A stretch of 8,297 bases of DNA from UBA9732 sp963649615 (GTDB lineage Bacteria; Spirochaetota; Spirochaetia; Sphaerochaetales; Sphaerochaetaceae), in contig CAVJIN010000059.1 in NCBI GenBank assembly GCA_963649615.1, positions 1-8,297 on the forward strand, written 5' to 3'. This document shows, piece after piece, positions 6,361 to 8,297 of the stretch. The notes under the pieces were generated by a model. The model saw nothing but the letters and a program-made list of their open reading frames with translations, made no database searches and was not told where the DNA came from. The position numbers were made by a program, and so were the translations under genes. The number at the start of each line of letters is the position of its first letter. The stretch's first letter is position 1.

Positions 6361-7150
6361 TCACATAGCTATTGGATTATTACTTGAACCACAAAAGCAA
6401 TATAGAGCGAATGAACCGCCTATAATGCAAAATGTGGAAAAACCTATAATTGGAACACAAGAACAAAATACCACCCCGCCCGTTGTAAATCAACGGGCTT
6501 ATTATGACTATCAACTAGCTTATTGGTATGAGGTGAAAAGCCTTGTTGATGACTATGCAAAGGAAAACCAAGACTTTTTTACAGAGCATTTGCACCCAGG
6601 CTATGGAAAGACCGCAGAGGGTGAAGAATACTATACAGGGCTTTATTGGTACGAAAGAATAGACGGGCAAGACCACTACACCCCGTTGCAGGTGAGAAAA
6701 GAAAACATAAAGCATTTTAGAAAACTAACAATTGCAGAACTTGAAGCAAGAATGCTTGAAGAATATATCAACTTTTCTTTGAGTACATGTGACTTTATCA
6801 ACCGAGAATGGAAAGATAACCCACTTACAGACAGAGAAATTGCAATGATTGACAGGAAACAAGAACAAAGCACTTCAAAGCCCTTAAAGCAGGCAGATTT
6901 TCCGCAGGGCATACAGCTACTTGCAAAGAATAAATTGCTTGAATGGCTACCAAGTGCAAATGCCTATATCTTGTCTGTATCCGCAAAGGGAAAAACAAAG
7001 GGCGAGTATAAAACCAAGGCAGAAGCCCTATTGAAAGAAAAAAATATTGTGCCCGAATGGTACCATTGGAGCCAAGAAGGTTACATTGTAAAACGGGGTG
7101 GAAAAACATATACAGGACAAGGGCTTATAAGAACTTTGGATACATTTTGA
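6326..7150 (+). CDS. Unrecognised 274-aa element protein (GTG start)
   Basis: No family is recognised. The start is GTG 6326 with AGGAGG (6314-6319) six bases upstream, giving MSKKVLKKAFFNHI; it overlaps the preceding gene by 35 bp in another frame. The N-terminus is basic with a short hydrophobic patch (HIAIGLLL). A linker rich in Pro, Gln and Asn follows (about residues 25-55). The central part is very aromatic (YYDYQLAYWYEV, YYTGLYWYERIDGQDHY) and runs into a charged helical region (LTIAELEARMLEEYINF). The C-terminal 75 residues (from about NKLLEWLPSANAY) look like a small folded domain with a GYIVKRGGKTYTG strand pair. No catalytic motif or membrane helix is obvious. It closes the int cluster; the intergenic control region follows. 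A cytoplasmic element-specific protein is likely. Confidence 0.75.
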   Translation: MSKKVLKKAFFNHIAIGLLLEPQKQYRANEPPIMQNVEKPIIGTQEQNTTPPVVNQRAYYDYQLAYWYEVKSLVDDYAKENQDFFTEHLHPGYGKTAEGEEYYTGLYWYERIDGQDHYTPLQVRKENIKHFRKLTIAELEARMLEEYINFSLSTCDFINREWKDNPLTDREIAMIDRKQEQSTSKPLKQADFPQGIQLLAKNKLLEWLPSANAYILSVSAKGKTKGEYKTKAEALLKEKNIVPEWYHWSQEGYIVKRGGKTYTGQGLIRTLDTF

Positions 7151-7151
7151 T

Positions 7152-7195
7152 TATATGTTTAGTATACGTTTACTATATGTTTGGTATATGTATTT
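7152..7195. repeat. Four 11-bp direct repeats upstream of the HTH gene
   Basis: TATATGTTTAG, TATACGTTTAC, TATATGTTTGG and TATATGTATTT follow each other exactly at 11-bp spacing (7152, 7163, 7174, 7185). The shared core is TATAYGTTT, decayed in the last copy. One turn per repeat places the copies on nearly the same DNA face, as for cooperative excisionase or initiator binding. They begin 2 bp after the preceding stop and lie 28 bp before the TTGACA box. Confidence 0.85.
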
Positions 7196-7206
7196 CTATA
7201 TTATAA

Positions 7207-7224
7207 AAGAATTTACAAATTCTT
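7207..7224. promoter_or_regulatory. 18-bp palindromic operator overlapping a -35 box
   Basis: AAGAATTT (7207-7214) and AAATTCTT (7217-7224) are perfect inverted repeats separated by AC. The right arm ends within the TTGACA box (7223-7228), where a bound dimer would block RNA polymerase. The regulator could be the HTH protein encoded downstream or another element protein outside the window. Confidence 0.6.
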
Positions 7225-7251
7225 GACACCTATTATAATTTTTCTTGTAAT
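7223..7251 (+). promoter_or_regulatory. Promoter of the HTH and replication genes
   Basis: A perfect TTGACA (7223-7228) and TGTAAT (7246-7251) are separated by 17 bp. A competing pair, TTTACA at 7212-7217 with TATAAT at 7234-7239 (16 bp), overlaps it. Either start would give a short leader before the AGGAGG at 7260-7265. Confidence 0.7.
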
Positions 7252-7271
7252 CATTTTACAGGAGGAATTGT

Positions 7272-7475
7272 ATGCAACGATTATTAACTTTAGATGAATG
7301 CGCTAAAATTTTAGGAACTTCAAAACAAGGCGTATACATGCGCGTATACCGTGGTATTTTACCGTACGTTAAACTTGGCAACACACAAAAAGCCCCTATC
7401 CGAATTGAAGAAGGCGCACTTGAAAACTATATCGCCCAAAACCGCGTTGAAGCGTTCAGAGCCAAGGAGGTATAG
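7272..7475 (+). CDS. Excisionase-family winged-helix DNA-binding protein
   Basis: The 67-residue protein fits the excisionase-type HTH fold (HTH_17, MerR-like). It has LLTLDECAKILGTSKQGVYMRVYRG as helix-turn-helix, then a wing (LPYVKLGNTQKAPIRIEEG) and a closing helix (ALENYIAQN). Proteins of this type bend DNA at att sites to promote excision, or act as small regulators of element replication. ATG 7272 has AGGAGG (7260-7265) six bases upstream. Its stop lies one base before the next ATG, so the two are co-translated. The four 11-bp repeats and the palindrome directly upstream are candidate targets, suggesting autoregulation. Distance from int does not exclude an Xis role, since the operator array lies between them. 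Confidence 0.85.
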   Translation: MQRLLTLDECAKILGTSKQGVYMRVYRGILPYVKLGNTQKAPIRIEEGALENYIAQNRVEAFRAKEV

Positions 7476-7476
7476 C

Positions 7477-7944
7477 ATGTTTCAAAGAGGCTATTACTCA
7501 ATTGAAGACGGGCACGCAAATTCTATTCCGATGATAGCGTTACTTGCAGAAGGCGGAACAACTTTTTTTGGCTTGTACATGCTTATCTATGAAACAACCT
7601 TGAATTCCGAAGGCATGATATCAGAAAAAAATGTGTATTTGTTGGGCAAAGACAAAGCAAAGTTAGACAAAGAAAACATAAAGCAATTTATTGATATTTG
7701 TTTAGAACAAGGACTATTTGAAGAATACCAAGAGCCAACAGAAAACAAAAACAACCCCGTATTTTATCGTGTTATTGAAAGTGCAAATTATCTTTGGTGG
7801 TTTAGAGAGCAAAAAGACAAAAAAAGTCGCGATTGCTCAGAAGCGGGCAAAAGGTCTGCAGAAGTTAGAGCAGAAGCCAAGGACATTCAAAGAGGAACGG
7901 CTCAAGACATGCAAGCAATGTATAAAGCCTATCAAACTAGTTAA
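7477..7944 (+). CDS. Probable replisome-organizer-like protein (Lin1244/Lin1753-like N-terminal domain)
   Basis: ATG 7477 has AAGGAGG (7464-7470) six bases upstream and gives 155 residues. The pattern resembles the winged-helix N-terminal domain of phage and island replication proteins. It opens with YYSIEDGHANSIPMIALL and a helix with GTTFFGLYMLIYE. A gap with a GM turn leads to a helix KENIKQFIDICLEQGLFEE, then strand VFYRVIESANYLWW. The basic stretch REQKDKKSRDCSEAGKRSAEVRAEAK is typical just after this domain. Such proteins usually carry a C-terminal extension that recruits helicase; here the gene stops soon after the basic stretch. The TAA at 7942-7944 is immediately followed by iteron-like repeats. 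The same frame remains open past it to 8079, so the protein may have been shortened. The family assignment rests on pattern only. Confidence 0.6.
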   Translation: MFQRGYYSIEDGHANSIPMIALLAEGGTTFFGLYMLIYETTLNSEGMISEKNVYLLGKDKAKLDKENIKQFIDICLEQGLFEEYQEPTENKNNPVFYRVIESANYLWWFREQKDKKSRDCSEAGKRSAEVRAEAKDIQRGTAQDMQAMYKAYQTS

Positions 7945-7949
7945 TGCTT

Positions 7950-7999
7950 GTTTAACTACAGTTCAACAGCCGTTCAACACTTGTTCAACTACTGTCAAC
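7950..7999. repeat. Iteron-like array, 11-bp period
   Basis: Units GTTTAACTACA (7950), GTTCAACAGCC (7961), GTTCAACACTT (7972) and GTTCAACTACT (7983) lie end to end, followed by a degenerate GTCAAC (7994). The core is GTTCAAC with four variable bases. The array starts 5 bp after the stop of the replication-like gene and abuts an A-rich tract, as iterons do in plasmid and phage origins. Confidence 0.8.
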
Positions 8000-8000
8000 C

Positions 8001-8080
8001 AATAAATAAAAAAGAAAGAAATAAAGAAAGAAATAAAGAAAAACCAAAAAACCAAAAAACCAAAAAACCAAAAAGATAAA
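8001..8080. repeat. A-rich tandem-repeat tract, candidate DNA unwinding element
   Basis: Two perfect 12-bp copies of AAAGAAAGAAAT (8011-8022, 8023-8034) are followed by a truncated A5CC unit and three AAAAAACC octamers (8046-8069). The plus strand is nearly all purine except for CC pairs. Together with the adjacent iterons it looks like the easily melted part of an origin. The A-rich bias continues to about 8147 without a recognisable gene. Confidence 0.7.
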
Positions 8081-8162
8081 AGAATGTATAAAAAAACGAA
8101 CATAGGAAAAAAGAAAGATTGCAAAGAAGGGAAAAAACCTAGACAGTTAAGGAGCTTTTTTC

Positions 8163-8297
8163 ATGAAACAAGACAATGCAACGGTGCGTGCGAGTGCCAC
8201 AAAAAGGACAAGAAACAAGGGTTGTATGCAGATAGTGCAACGTGCTCTTGATGACGGAACATTGGAGCAATGGGCACGAGCAGGAGCAACAGACAAG
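8163..8297 (+). CDS. Unrecognised element protein (3' partial)
   Basis: ATG 8163 follows AAGGAG (8149-8154) with an eight-base gap, and the frame stays open for 45 codons to the window end. The visible N-terminus is basic and polar (MKQDNATVRASATKRTRNKG) and leads into a probable helix, QIVQRALDDGTLEQWARAGA. The start is well supported but the family is not recognisable from so little. Its place after a putative origin would suit a partition, mobilization-accessory or regulatory protein, but this is only context. Confidence 0.65.
   Translation, partial: MKQDNATVRASATKRTRNKGCMQIVQRALDDGTLEQWARAGATDK

Larger units (their letters stand above)
4584..8297 (+). mobile_element. Left part of a tRNA-Val-integrated element (IME, satellite or prophage)
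   Basis: The element begins at the tRNA-Val 3' end and runs past the right edge. It carries an integrase, two unrecognised genes, an excisionase-like regulator, a replisome-organizer-like gene, iteron-type repeats and one more partial gene, all on the plus strand. Support for it being one foreign unit is the integrase beside the tRNA, the compact same-strand layout, and the uniform strong AGGAGG ribosome binding sites. No capsid, terminase, relaxase or secretion gene is in view, so plasmid-like, satellite and phage origins all remain open. Confidence 0.8.

Noticed and set aside
7718..8005. Overlapping plus-strand frame with basic residues running through the iterons
   Set aside because: It has no ribosome binding site and overlaps the better-supported 155-aa gene; its repeat-like C-terminus is explained by the 11-bp DNA repeat being readable in any frame.
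8001..8080. Short regular repeats considered as a CRISPR array
   Set aside because: Units are 8-12 bp, contiguous, without unique spacers; this is low-complexity tandem repeat DNA.

Overview
This window joins an ordinary bacterial chromosome segment (positions 1 to about 4608) to the left end of an integrated mobile element (about 4584 to the window end). The organism is AT-rich and has lipoproteins, the MEP isoprenoid pathway and tRNA genes without an encoded CCA. Together with the gene content this suggests a spirochaete, perhaps Treponema. That is an inference from general features, not from a marker gene.

Chromosomal part. A membrane-anchored FtsH-like AAA+ ATPase enters from the left edge, lacks the M41 protease domain, and is translationally coupled to a SIMPL-domain lipoprotein. 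A tRNA-Gln(TTG) follows with its own promoter. On the minus strand come a low-molecular-weight tyrosine phosphatase, then a SMUG1-type uracil-DNA glycosylase whose stop overlaps the start of ispE (ATGA). A tRNA-Val(CAC) with a good -35 box ends this part.

Mobile part. A tyrosine recombinase with a complete catalytic set (R255, K297, H374, R377, H400, Y409) lies 152 bp downstream of the tRNA-Val 3' end, the usual layout of an element integrated into a tRNA gene. The integrase and two unrecognised proteins (94 and 274 aa) are packed head to tail. A control region follows, with four 11-bp direct repeats, an 18-bp palindrome and a TTGACA/TGTAAT promoter. It drives an excisionase-like winged-helix protein (67 aa) and a probable replisome-organizer-like protein (155 aa). 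Just after that gene lie four to five GTTCAAC-type repeats, again with an 11-bp period, then an A-rich tract of short tandem repeats. This arrangement looks like an iteron-plus-unwinding-element replication origin. A further gene runs off the right edge.

The module int, small ORFs, HTH/Xis, Rep-like protein, iterons fits an integrative element able to excise and replicate: a plasmid-like integrative mobilizable element, a satellite or a prophage. No structural, packaging, relaxase or conjugation gene is visible, so its class cannot be settled from this window. The element genes share near-perfect AGGAGG ribosome binding sites, unlike several of the chromosomal genes.
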